Assembly: GCF_016820535.1 (NCBI RefSeq)
Contig: NZ_JADHDY010000005.1
Coordinates: 124,001-188,000, forward strand
DNA: 64,000 nucleotides
Origin: Sporosarcina beigongshangi
Lineage (GTDB): Bacteria; Actinomycetota; Actinomycetes; Actinomycetales; Micrococcaceae
Direction: 5' to 3'
A program made the translations under genes and the position numbers. Within the stretch, counting starts at the first letter, position 1. Each line of letters opens with the position of its first letter. Shown here piece by piece: positions 52,680-60,883 of the stretch. The notes beneath the pieces are model-generated. The model did no database searches. It saw nothing but the letters and a program-made list of their open reading frames with translations, and was not told the DNA's origin.

Positions 52680-54020
52680 ATGACGGTCATGTTGAGGTCC
52701 CTGGAAACCGCGGTTCCGCCCACCATCCTGATCCAGTCGCAGGCGCGCGACGTCTTCGCCGCCCAGCCCGGCCTCACCCGCCTGGGCCAGCGGCTGGTGC
52801 GCACCTGCTTCGACAGCGCCGCCATCGACACACGCCACACCGCCGTCGCTGAAATGGACGTGGACTTCCGCGGCACCGATCCCGTCTTTTACGACGGCGC
52901 CTCCGGGCTGCTGCTGAACCCCACCACCAAGGAGCGCAACGACCTCTTTGCGCGCGAGGCCTCGGCGCTGTTTGTTGAGGCGGCCGCCCGTGCGCTGGCC
53001 GCATGCGACGGCGTGTACCCGGCCGACGTGTCCCATGTCATCACAGTCTCGTGCACCGGATTTTTCAATCCCGGGCCCGACTACAAGATTGTGCGGGCGT
53101 TGGGCCTCTCCCCCTCCGTGCAGCGCTACCACCTGGGATTCATGGGCTGCTATGCCGCCTTCCCCGCCCTGCGAGCCGCCAAGGCATTTTGCGAGGCCGA
53201 CCCCGATGCCGTGGTGCTGGTGGTCTCCGTGGAACTGTGTTCCCTGCACGTGCGCACCTCCAACAACCCCGACACCATCATGGGCTCATCCCTTTTTGCC
53301 GACGGTGCTGCGGCCGCGGTTGTCACGGCGCGCGAACTGCCGGACGGCGCCGGTGCCGGCCGCCTCGATGGGGGCGCCGGCGGGAGTGCCGGCTGCAGGG
53401 CCATGCTCGAGCTGGACCTGTTTGAGACCGTCCTGACGCCGGAGGGCGAGGACTCCATGGCCTGGAACATCGGCGACCACGGCTTTGAAATGGTGTTGGA
53501 CAGTTACGTTCCCAAGATCATTGACGAACACATCGTGGGGGCGCTCGATCCCCTGCTGGCCCGGTCGCCATTGTCCGCCGTGCCCTATCCGGACATCAGG
53601 CACTGGGCCATCCACCCGGGAGGGCGCAGCATCCTGGACAAGGTCCAGGCCAAACTGGAGCTCAGCGACACCCAGCTGGAACCATCCCGGGAAACGCTGC
53701 GCACCTTCGGCAACATGAGCAGTGCCACCGTGTTGTTTGTGCTCAGGCACATCCTTGACCAGCCGGCCGCGGACGAACGCGAGAGCATCTGCGCCATGGC
53801 GTTCGGCCCCGGGCTGACGGTTGAGACGGCACTGTTTACCAAGGTGGCGCCGCAGCTTCCCACCGCGAACGGACTGGCAGCCGCGGCGGACAGGCAGGCC
53901 GACGGACAGGCAGACGCGGCGGACAGACAGGCCGACAGACAGGCAGACAGCACAGGCTGCGGCCTGGACGGGGCGCCGATACCGGCGGCACCGATTCAAG
54001 CAGCACCGGCCCGTGCCTGA
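52680..54020 (+). CDS. Type III polyketide synthase (chalcone/stilbene synthase family)
   Basis: A 446-residue thiolase-fold synthase. The catalytic triad is visible: Cys157 in GFMGCYAAFPA, His312 in WAIHPGGRS and Asn345 in FGNMSSATV. It condenses malonyl-CoA units on an acyl-CoA starter. A roughly 20-residue Gly-rich insert at 221-240 and a roughly 55-residue tail after residue 395 are unusual. The tail contains repeats of ADRQAD-type units. It is first of a three-gene operon with a methyltransferase and an FAD monooxygenase, the set found in srsABC of Streptomyces griseus, which makes phenolic lipids. The ATG at 52689 is an alternative start with better spacing from GGAG. Confidence 0.92.
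   Translation: MTVMLRSLETAVPPTILIQSQARDVFAAQPGLTRLGQRLVRTCFDSAAIDTRHTAVAEMDVDFRGTDPVFYDGASGLLLNPTTKERNDLFAREASALFVEAAARALAACDGVYPADVSHVITVSCTGFFNPGPDYKIVRALGLSPSVQRYHLGFMGCYAAFPALRAAKAFCEADPDAVVLVVSVELCSLHVRTSNNPDTIMGSSLFADGAAAAVVTARELPDGAGAGRLDGGAGGSAGCRAMLELDLFETVLTPEGEDSMAWNIGDHGFEMVLDSYVPKIIDEHIVGALDPLLARSPLSAVPYPDIRHWAIHPGGRSILDKVQAKLELSDTQLEPSRETLRTFGNMSSATVLFVLRHILDQPAADERESICAMAFGPGLTVETALFTKVAPQLPTANGLAAAADRQADGQADAADRQADRQADSTGCGLDGAPIPAAPIQAAPARA
53883..53952 (+). repeat. Tandem repeats in the PKS C-terminal tail
   Basis: About 70 bp made of near-copies of a 12-16 bp unit containing GACAGGCAG/GACAGACAGGC. They encode repeated Ala-Asp-Arg-Gln segments. The family catalytic domain ends before it, so it is a variable-length tail, likely prone to slippage. 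Confidence 0.75.
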
Positions 54021-54777
54021 CCCGGCCGGCCGGGACTCCCGGCAGCGCCTGCGGAACCCGGCATTCCTTCAGGCGGCATTGCTGCGCGAACGCGACGCCG
54101 ACGCCGTGGAGGAAATGGACAAACCGGGCGCCGACCCCGCCATGCTGGACCGCACCTACGCACAGTTCCCGCTCGTCAACCGCGTGGTCTCGCGCTGGCA
54201 TGGCGTCTACAGGCAACGAATCCGCCCGCTGCTCTCACCCACAAGGACCGCCACGCTGCTGGACATCGGCTGCGGCGGCGGCGACATCCCGGCCGCCCTG
54301 GCCCGGTGGGCGGTGCGGGACGGGCTGCCCCTGCGCATCACGGCCATCGACCCCGACCCGCGAGCCATCGCCTATGCCACAGCCCACCATGCCGGCACCG
54401 GCGTGGAGTTCCGGCTGGCGCACAGCGGCGCGCTTGCAGCGGCCGGCGAGGGCTTCGACGTCGTCATTTCCAACCACATGCTCCACCACCTCTCGCCCCA
54501 GGAGATGGTCGGGCTCATGGCGGATTCCGCCTTGCTGGCCCGGCGGCTCGCGCTGCACAGCGACATCGCCCGCAGCCCGATCGCCTACGCGTTGTTTGCC
54601 GCGGGGACGGTGCCGTTTTTCCCGGGCTCGTTCATCCGGCGCGACGGGCTGACATCCATCCGCCGCAGCTACACCTCCACCGAGCTCCGGGCCGTGCTGC
54701 CGGCTGGATGGCATGTGGAGCCGGCGAGGCCGTGGCGCACCCTCGCCCTCTTCACCCCGGGCGCCGGGCATGCTTGA
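54013..54777 (+). CDS. Class I SAM-dependent methyltransferase of the PKS operon
   Basis: A 254-residue methyltransferase with SAM motif I in LLDIGCGGGDIPAAL, the acidic end of strand 2 in ITAIDPDP, and SNHMLHHL as motif IV. It starts with a GTG that overlaps the PKS stop (GTGCCTGA), so it is translationally coupled. An N-terminal 55-residue helical part (DAVEEMDKPGADPAMLDRTY) is typical of the methyltransferases found beside actinobacterial type III synthases. It probably methylates the PKS product. Unlike SrsB it is soluble. Confidence 0.9.
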   Translation: MPDPAGRDSRQRLRNPAFLQAALLRERDADAVEEMDKPGADPAMLDRTYAQFPLVNRVVSRWHGVYRQRIRPLLSPTRTATLLDIGCGGGDIPAALARWAVRDGLPLRITAIDPDPRAIAYATAHHAGTGVEFRLAHSGALAAAGEGFDVVISNHMLHHLSPQEMVGLMADSALLARRLALHSDIARSPIAYALFAAGTVPFFPGSFIRRDGLTSIRRSYTSTELRAVLPAGWHVEPARPWRTLALFTPGAGHA

Positions 54778-56062
54778 CGTGGCGATCGTGGGCGCCGGGC
54801 CGGTGGGGCTGCACCTGGGTGCGCTGCTGCTGCAGGCGGGCCTGTCCGTGCGCATCCTTGAACAGCGCACCCTGGCGCGGCCGGATTCGCGCGCCATCGG
54901 CATCCACCCGCCGGCGCTGGCCGCCCTGTGCCTTGCCGGTGTTGCGGCACCCCTGCTGGCCGAGGGCGTGCAGATCCGCACAGGCGTGGCGCGCAGCGGC
55001 GGTGCCGAGGTGGGCAGGCTGCGGTTCGAGCCACCGGTCCTGACGCTCAAGCAGGCCCGGACCGAGGCCGTCCTGGCCGCGCGCGTCCTGGCACTGGACC
55101 CCCAGGCGCTGGTCCGGGGGTTCCGCGTCGTTTCCCTGCACGACGGCGGGTCCTTCCTCACGCTGTCGGGCGCGGCTGCCGCCGGGGCAGGGGATGGAGA
55201 CGGCACGGGAACCGCGGCCGGTGTCGCCACGCCCGAGCGCATCGCCGGCAGGCACGCCCAGGCCGGGCACGTCGCAGCCGGGCATGTCCAGGCCAGGCAT
55301 GTCGAGGCCAAGCTGGTGGTGGGTGCCGACGGTGCACATTCCATGGTCAGGACACTGCTGGGCATTCCCACGGGCGGGCGCGACCATCCGGACACCTACC
55401 TGATGGGCGACTTTCCCGATGCGGGAACCGACCGTGCCGCAGCCGTGCTGTACCTGGAGCCGGGCGGCATCGTGGAGTCGTTCCCGCTCCCCCACGGACT
55501 GCGGCGCTGGGTGGTGCACACGGAATCGCTGCGCTCCGGTGCCGGGGCCGACGAGCTGGCCGGGCTCATCCGGGACCGCACCGGCGTCCGGGTCGATGCC
55601 GGTGCAAACTCCATGCTCAGCGCGTTTGGCGTCCGCACCCGCCTGGCCCGCCGCATGGTGCTGGGACGCGCCGTGCTTGTGGGTGATGCTGCGCATGAAA
55701 TCAGCCCGATCGGCGGACAGGGCATGAACCTCGGCTGGCTGGACGCGGCCGCGCTGGCACCCATCATCGTCGCGGCGCTTCAGGGCAAAAACACCGGACT
55801 TGCGCTGGCCGAATTTGAGCGCTGCCGCATGCGCGCAGCCCGTTCGGCCGCACGGCAGGCGCAACTGAACATGGTGCTGGGACGGGCGGCCCCGCCGTCG
55901 TACCTCAGGCTGCGCAACACGCTGTTTCGCGGAGTCGTCCGGCTGCAGCCGGTCCAGGCGCTGGTGGCTGGGCGATTCACCATGCAGTCGAAGTCGCTGC
56001 TCAGCCGGCCGCGGTTGCAGCCGGGGGAACCGGCGGTGCGTCCATGGCGCACTGGCCCGTGA
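54770..56062 (+). CDS. FAD-dependent monooxygenase of the PKS operon
   Basis: A 430-residue flavoprotein hydroxylase of the PHBH group. The dinucleotide-binding VAIVGAGPVGLHLGALL is at residues 4-20. The NADPH/FAD GADGAHSMVR motif is near 187, and LVGDAAHEISPIGGQGMN near 305. A low-complexity insert (about 140-180) contains repeats of the form AGHV-x-A. It overlaps the methyltransferase stop by 8 nt. By analogy with SrsC it would hydroxylate an aromatic polyketide to a hydroquinone/quinone. Its last 62 nt overlap the end of a gene on the opposite strand. Confidence 0.9.
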   Translation: MLDVAIVGAGPVGLHLGALLLQAGLSVRILEQRTLARPDSRAIGIHPPALAALCLAGVAAPLLAEGVQIRTGVARSGGAEVGRLRFEPPVLTLKQARTEAVLAARVLALDPQALVRGFRVVSLHDGGSFLTLSGAAAAGAGDGDGTGTAAGVATPERIAGRHAQAGHVAAGHVQARHVEAKLVVGADGAHSMVRTLLGIPTGGRDHPDTYLMGDFPDAGTDRAAAVLYLEPGGIVESFPLPHGLRRWVVHTESLRSGAGADELAGLIRDRTGVRVDAGANSMLSAFGVRTRLARRMVLGRAVLVGDAAHEISPIGGQGMNLGWLDAAALAPIIVAALQGKNTGLALAEFERCRMRAARSAARQAQLNMVLGRAAPPSYLRLRNTLFRGVVRLQPVQALVAGRFTMQSKSLLSRPRLQPGEPAVRPWRTGP

Positions 56063-56438
56063 CTCCCGCCAGGGCAAAAACCACGAAGGCCACGATGCCA
56101 TGCAACCAGCCCAGTGCCGGTGCGGCGTCGCCAAACATGCCCAGGAGAACCTGGACGGCCACGGCGACCGCCAGCCCGACCGCGAGCCAGGTGACGGTGC
56201 GCGACCGCAGGACGAGGGCCAGGATCAGCAAGATGATGGCGAGGACGGGGATGACCTGCATGCCCACGATCGAGTGCAGGGCGAATCCGGCCCCGCCGAC
56301 CTCGGTGTTTTCGTCGACGGTGCCGCCCTCGGCGGAGACCAGGTGGCCAATCGACATGAGCGCGTAGGCAATGCTGGCGGCTTGAAGCACCACCAGGAGC
56401 AAAATCAACCAGGCGAGAACCCTGACGGCAATTTTCAT
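56001..56438 (-). CDS. Four-helix hypothetical membrane protein
   Basis: A 145-residue protein, unrecognised. Four membrane helices are evident (residues 4-28, 52-75, 80-102, 110-130), with MKIAVRVLAWLILLLVVLQ at the start. A short acidic outside loop between helices 1 and 2 (SAEGGTVDENTEVGG) and a Pro/Ala C-terminal tail complete it. The ATG at 56438 is chosen because the next upstream start adds a charged, unlikely leader. Its 3' end overlaps the monooxygenase gene on the other strand by 62 nt. Confidence 0.72.
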   Translation of the reverse strand: MKIAVRVLAWLILLLVVLQAASIAYALMSIGHLVSAEGGTVDENTEVGGAGFALHSIVGMQVIPVLAIILLILALVLRSRTVTWLAVGLAVAVAVQVLLGMFGDAAPALGWLHGIVAFVVFALAGVTGQCAMDAPPVPPAATAAG

Positions 56439-56662
56439 GGCGGGACGCCTCCCGACGCCGCGGGTCCTGCAAGGATCGGCCGGATTGCCGGTTCGCGGGC
56501 CCATTCCGGAATCTACTCCGGGGCCGGCATGGGGTCAAAGAAAACTTCCCGGGCCCAGCGCACCGGGGCTACGCAATGGCGCAACGGAACCGGCCGCTGG
56601 GACGGAAGGATCCGCCGTCGTGCCTGCCAAAAAGGTGCACCGAGTTGCGGCAGATTCCCCGG

Positions 56663-57961
56663 CTACAGCCGCTCCGGGACCGTGCTGCCTTCCCCGTCGG
56701 CTGCCACTGCGGCTGCGGGCCTGCTGGCCGGGCGGCCCGTGGCCTTGACCACCGCGACAGCCACCGCCGTGGTGACCGGGATGGCCAGGACCAGGCCGAT
56801 GGAACCTACCAGGATCCGCACGATTTCTTCCGCCAGTTCCGCGCCGGTCAGGGCATTGATGAGTGGCTGGTCGAACAGGGAGACCATGAGCAGCACGGGC
56901 AGGGCGCCGCCGGCGTAGGCGAATGCGATGGTGTAGACGGTGGAGGCGATGTGGTCGCGGCCGATCCGCATGGCCGACGTAAACAACTCCCGGGAGGTGG
57001 TGTGGGGTGCCAGCTCGTACAGCTCCCACACCGCAGAGGACTGCGTGATGGTGACGTCGTTGAGCACGCCCAGGCCGGAAATCACCAGGCCGCACAGGAT
57101 CATGCCGGAGAGGGACATGCCCTGGGTCAGGTTCAGCAGCTGGTAGCCGTAGTCGCCGGTGGTTCCGGTCAGCGCCGCGGAATCCACCGCCCACGCCGCC
57201 AGGCCGGCCGTCACGAGCAGGCCGAACAGGGTGCCCAGCAGCGCGGTGGAGGTCCGGGCCGAGAAGCCGTGGGCGAAGTACAGCACCCCGAACATGATGG
57301 CGGATGATCCCACCAGCGCCACCAAAAGCGGCGGCTGCCCCTGGGCCAGGGCCGGCAGGATGAACCATGCCAGCACGGCAAACGCGCCGACCAGCCCCAC
57401 CATGGCCCGCAGCCCCCGCCAGCGCGCCACCGCCACCACGATAAGTGCGTACAGGACCGCCAAGAGGCCCATGGGCATGGTGCGCACGAAGTCCATGAAG
57501 ATGTAGGTGGGACCGTTGTGGTCCGCGCCCGTGACGGCTGCCAGGCCCGACAGGTTCAAGAATCTGATGGTCTCGCCGGCGTTGACCCCGCGGGTTTGCA
57601 CAATGTCGGGGCTGATGAGCACCGGCACATCTGCCATGCCCGGCAATTCCGTGTAGGCGATGAAGCATTCGGACCCCGCAGTGCCGCCGGCATTGAGTGA
57701 GCAGTCCTCCGTGGCCGTGCGCACCACCTTGCCGGTGTCGATGCTCGCCCCCGGCGCCGCGGCATAGGGGTTGCCGGCCGGTTCCTGCGCATTGTCCGCG
57801 TGGGGCCACATGACCACCATCGCCACGATGGTCAGCACGGCCAGCGGCGCCAGGATCCAGCTCAGCAGCACGACGGCACGCCGCCTCATGGCTTTCCTGC
57901 GGCGCAGCTCCGGACGGCTCAGCGCCGATTCGTCAACATCATGCGAATGCGAGTGGCCCAT
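56663..57961 (-). CDS. YibE/F family membrane protein
   Basis: A 432-residue protein with an N-terminal His-rich segment (MGHSHSHDVDES), one anchor helix (about 28-50), an extracytoplasmic region of about 100 residues with two Cys, and seven or so further helices carrying the YibE/F pattern (LNDVTITQSSAVWELY; GRDHIASTVYTIAFAYAGGALPVLL). The family is widespread in Gram-positive bacteria and its transport role is not established. It ends in an Ala/Arg-rich tail. It appears to be a single transcription unit. Confidence 0.9.
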   Translation of the reverse strand: MGHSHSHDVDESALSRPELRRRKAMRRRAVVLLSWILAPLAVLTIVAMVVMWPHADNAQEPAGNPYAAAPGASIDTGKVVRTATEDCSLNAGGTAGSECFIAYTELPGMADVPVLISPDIVQTRGVNAGETIRFLNLSGLAAVTGADHNGPTYIFMDFVRTMPMGLLAVLYALIVVAVARWRGLRAMVGLVGAFAVLAWFILPALAQGQPPLLVALVGSSAIMFGVLYFAHGFSARTSTALLGTLFGLLVTAGLAAWAVDSAALTGTTGDYGYQLLNLTQGMSLSGMILCGLVISGLGVLNDVTITQSSAVWELYELAPHTTSRELFTSAMRIGRDHIASTVYTIAFAYAGGALPVLLMVSLFDQPLINALTGAELAEEIVRILVGSIGLVLAIPVTTAVAVAVVKATGRPASRPAAAVAADGEGSTVPERL

Positions 57962-58030
57962 GGGCTGTAATCAGTCCTTCGGTCTTGAACGGTAGCGGAG
58001 ACGGACACCGGTGGCCTCGGAAAAAGGCAA

Positions 58031-58127
58031 GGCTGCAAGCCCGGGCCCCGGAGCGAGGATGGATTTCTGAAGGTCGCCCAGCGACCGAAGAAATCTTACT
58101 GCTCGCGAGGGGTCCGGGTTTGCAGCC
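58031..58127 (-). terminator. Nested stem-loop between GNAT gene and YibE/F gene
   Basis: An outer stem pairs about 20 bp (GGCTGCAAGCCCGGGCCCC at 58031-58049 with its near complement ending at 58127). An inner hairpin pairs GATTTCT-N2-GGTCGC with GCGACC-N2-AGAAATC (58072-58095). It starts 10 nt past the GNAT stop and should end the glyS-GNAT transcript or pause it. There is no U-run. Confidence 0.6.
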
Positions 58128-58136
58128 GACCGAACG

Positions 58137-59126
58137 TTACTCCCCGAGGACGAGGGTTTCGGCGCCGCGAACCTTGGCTGCACCCACGGAAATCATGGGA
58201 TTGACGACGGCGGACACGGCTTCCATGGAGTCGTCCAGTTCCAGCAGGACCGGGTACTGGTGCGTGATGAGGGCGAGCAGGTCGTAGACGGCCTGCACCG
58301 CTGCCTCGTGTTCCAGAGTGGGTTCCACGCCGAGGAACACCTCGGAGGCTGCCGCGGCAACCTCTTCGGTGGACTCGATGCTGCCCTGCGAATAGCTCAG
58401 CGCAAACGCCTGGACTTTGCCCTTCTTGCTCGGGGCAACGCCGGCACCGAAGGCACTGGCCGGCTCGGCACGAAGCACCAGGGCGCCGTGCGCGCCGGTG
58501 AGGTCGTCCAGGAACATGCGCTGCACCAGGCCGGGGCTCAGCGGACCGGTGGGGTCCCACTGGTTCACGGACTCGTAGTAGCGGCCCACCACGTCGGTCA
58601 GTTCCACGGAGCCGGTGGCGAGGTCCTGCACTCGGGCCGTGGCTTCCTCCTCGGTGCCTTCACCGAAGACGGGCAGCTTCAGCGCGCCGGGGCCCACCTC
58701 AACCACACGGTTGCGCTGCAGCACAGCCAAGCCCATCGCCAAGGCAAACCCCTCACCCGAGGTGCCGGGGGCAACCTTGGTGCGCAACGCCGTCGTACTG
58801 ACCAAGCCGGCCTCAAGGGCACCGTCAGCTTCGCGGCGGAGCATGGTCAGCAATGTGGCGCCGACGCCTGCGCGCCGGTGGTCCTTGGCGACCTCAACAT
58901 AGGCCCACAGGCGGGCGGGGTGCAGCTTTGTTGAGTACACGACGCCGGCCGCGACCGGGATGCCCTGGTCCTCGGCGACGATGGTGCGCCGCCACGGGTT
59001 GGCATCGGATTCCGGAGCCAGTGCGGCGCGGAACTGCCCGGCCGGAGCGGAATCGGCGTCTCCCCAGATCTCCAGGAGAGTCAGGTCATCGCCGTCCTGC
59101 CACGGCCGGTACGAAAGTTCAGCCAT
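58137..59126 (-). CDS. GNAT family N-acetyltransferase
   Basis: A 329-residue protein with an N-terminal GNAT domain, whose acetyl-CoA loop is VAKDHRRAGVGATLL near residue 88, and a second, weaker acetyltransferase-like half. Two-domain GNAT proteins of this size are common in actinobacteria (mycothiol synthase is one), but I see no specific marks of a known activity. It starts 2 nt after the glyS stop on the same strand, so it is co-transcribed with glyS. Confidence 0.85.
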   Translation of the reverse strand: MAELSYRPWQDGDDLTLLEIWGDADSAPAGQFRAALAPESDANPWRRTIVAEDQGIPVAAGVVYSTKLHPARLWAYVEVAKDHRRAGVGATLLTMLRREADGALEAGLVSTTALRTKVAPGTSGEGFALAMGLAVLQRNRVVEVGPGALKLPVFGEGTEEEATARVQDLATGSVELTDVVGRYYESVNQWDPTGPLSPGLVQRMFLDDLTGAHGALVLRAEPASAFGAGVAPSKKGKVQAFALSYSQGSIESTEEVAAAASEVFLGVEPTLEHEAAVQAVYDLLALITHQYPVLLELDDSMEAVSAVVNPMISVGAAKVRGAETLVLGE

Positions 59127-59128
59127 GC

Positions 59129-60514
59129 CTAGGCACCCAGGAGGCGGGTTGCCAGGTAGGCCTGAACCTTGTCCAGGGGCACGCGCTCCTGGCTCATGGT
59201 GTCGCGTTCGCGGATGGTCACGGCGTTGTCCTCGAGGGTGTCGAAGTCGACCGTGATGCAGAACGGGGTGCCAATCTCATCCTGGCGGCGGTAGCGGCGG
59301 CCGATGGCGCCGGCGTCGTCGAACTCGATGTTCCAGTTCTTGCGCAGCGTGTTGGCAAGCTCCTTGGCCTTCGGCGAGAGCTCCTCGTTGCGGCTCAGCG
59401 GCAGCACGGCGGCCTTGACGGGAGCCAGTCGCGGATCCAGCTTCAGAACGGTGCGCTTGTCGACGCCGCCCTTGGCGTTGGGGGCTTCATCTTCCACATA
59501 GGCGTCCACGAGGAAGGCCATCATGGAGCGGGTCAGGCCGAAGGACGGCTCGATGACGTACGGCGTGAAGCGCTCGCCCGTGGCCTGGTTGAAGTAGCTC
59601 AGGTCGGTGCCGGAACCCTTGGTGTGCGAGGACAGGTCATAGTCGGTGCGGTTCGCGACACCCATGAGCTCGCCCCACTCCGAACCCTTGAAGCCGAACT
59701 TGTACTCGAAGTCGATGGTGCCTGCGGAGTAATGGGCACGCTCGTCTTCGGGGACGTCAAAGCGGCGCAGGTTCTCCGGGTCGATGCCGAGATCCAGGAA
59801 CCAGTCCCAGCACAGCTCAACCCATTCCTTGAACCATTTGTCGGCCTCTTCGCCGGGCACGAAGAACTCAATCTCCATCTGCTCGAACTCGCGGGTGCGG
59901 AAGATGAAGTTTCCGGGCGTGATCTCGTTGCGGAAGGCCTTGCCGATCTGGCCGATGCCGAACGGGGGCTTCTTGCGGCTGGTGGTCAGCACGTTGTTGA
60001 AGTTCACGAAGATGCCCTGCGCGGTTTCGGGGCGCATGTAGGCCATGCCGGATTCGCTGTCGACCGGGCCGAGGAAGGTCTTCATGAGGCCGGAGAACAG
60101 CTGCGGCTCGGTCCACTGGCCCTTGGTGCCGCAATCCGGGCAGACGATGTCGTCCATGCCGTTTTCGGGGTCGCGCTTCTTCTTCGCCACGAACGCCTCG
60201 ATGAGGTGGTCCTGGCGGTGGCGCTTGTGGCACTGCGTGCACTCAACCAGCGGGTCGGTGAACGTGGCGACGTGGCCCGATGCTGCCCACACTGCCTTGG
60301 GCAAGATGATGGAGGAATCCAGGCCCACCATGTCCTCGCGGCCGCGCACAAATGACTGCCACCATTCGCGCTTGATGTTTTCCTTCAGCTCAACGCCGAG
60401 GGGGCCGTAATCCCAGGCCGACCGCGAACCGCCGTAAATCTCACCGGCCTGAAAAACAAAGCCGCGACGTTTCGCGAGTGAAATGACCTGGTCAAGCTTG
60501 GACTGAGGCGCCAC
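59129..60514 (-). CDS. glyS: Glycyl-tRNA synthetase (homodimeric)
   Basis: A 461-residue class II synthetase of the alpha2 type. Motif 2 ([25 protein letters not shown]) and motif 3 ([14 protein letters not shown]) are intact, and the glycine-specific [12 protein letters not shown] is present. The four Cys of the insertion (CTQC and CPDC) form a zinc site. The start is a GTG behind AGGAG with 6 nt spacing. No T-box leader is seen in the 370 bp upstream. Confidence 0.97.
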   Translation of the reverse strand: MAPQSKLDQVISLAKRRGFVFQAGEIYGGSRSAWDYGPLGVELKENIKREWWQSFVRGREDMVGLDSSIILPKAVWAASGHVATFTDPLVECTQCHKRHRQDHLIEAFVAKKKRDPENGMDDIVCPDCGTKGQWTEPQLFSGLMKTFLGPVDSESGMAYMRPETAQGIFVNFNNVLTTSRKKPPFGIGQIGKAFRNEITPGNFIFRTREFEQMEIEFFVPGEEADKWFKEWVELCWDWFLDLGIDPENLRRFDVPEDERAHYSAGTIDFEYKFGFKGSEWGELMGVANRTDYDLSSHTKGSGTDLSYFNQATGERFTPYVIEPSFGLTRSMMAFLVDAYVEDEAPNAKGGVDKRTVLKLDPRLAPVKAAVLPLSRNEELSPKAKELANTLRKNWNIEFDDAGAIGRRYRRQDEIGTPFCITVDFDTLEDNAVTIRERDTMSQERVPLDKVQAYLATRLLGA

Positions 60515-60883
60515 TGTTTACTCCTATTAATTACGAGGCCGCTGGGTGCGGTCCGTCCCGCGCACAAGCTTACCTTTGGGCAGCGGCTTGGGGGCAACTG
60601 CCGGCGGCCCGGGGAACCCCATTGTGAGCAGTCTGACGCCGGCAAGCACGACGGCGGCATCCGGCTTGAGCTGTTGCCGACGGCTTGCGCGGCTCCCGGT
60701 TTGGGCAGCCTCTGGGGCTGGTCAGCTGCCGGACCATGGTGGCCTGCGCCGTTGCACCGGGCAGCACCGCGGCCATGGCCTCCCGTTGCGGCAGCTCCCC
60801 GGCACCGGCCGCGCAGGTATCATATTCGAAAGATTGTTCTAGAAACTATTGCATACTAATAACGAACCAACTAGAATTGTTCT
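60515..60883. other. Divergent gap before the HNH gene
   Basis: 369 bp between glyS (minus) and the HNH gene (plus). The left 300 bp are GC-rich with nothing recognisable. The last 60 bp are strikingly AT-rich and hold a promoter (TTGTTC, 17 bp, TAATAA) with an overlapping SOS-box-like palindrome. Confidence 0.65.
60826..60841 (+). promoter_or_regulatory. Candidate LexA (SOS) box overlapping the HNH gene promoter
   Basis: TCGAAAGATTGTTCTA matches the actinobacterial SOS box TCGAAC-N4-GTTCGA at 10 of 12 defined positions. It overlaps the probable -35 TTGTTC (60834-60839), with TAATAA 17 bp downstream, so LexA bound there would block transcription. The HNH start codon is 22 bp after the -10, and there is no Shine-Dalgarno sequence in the short leader. 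Confidence 0.55.

Noticed and set aside
60515-60883. T-box leader for glyS
   Set aside because: No T-box sequence (TGGNACCGCG type) or matching specifier stem is visible, and the start is preceded directly by an ordinary ribosome site.
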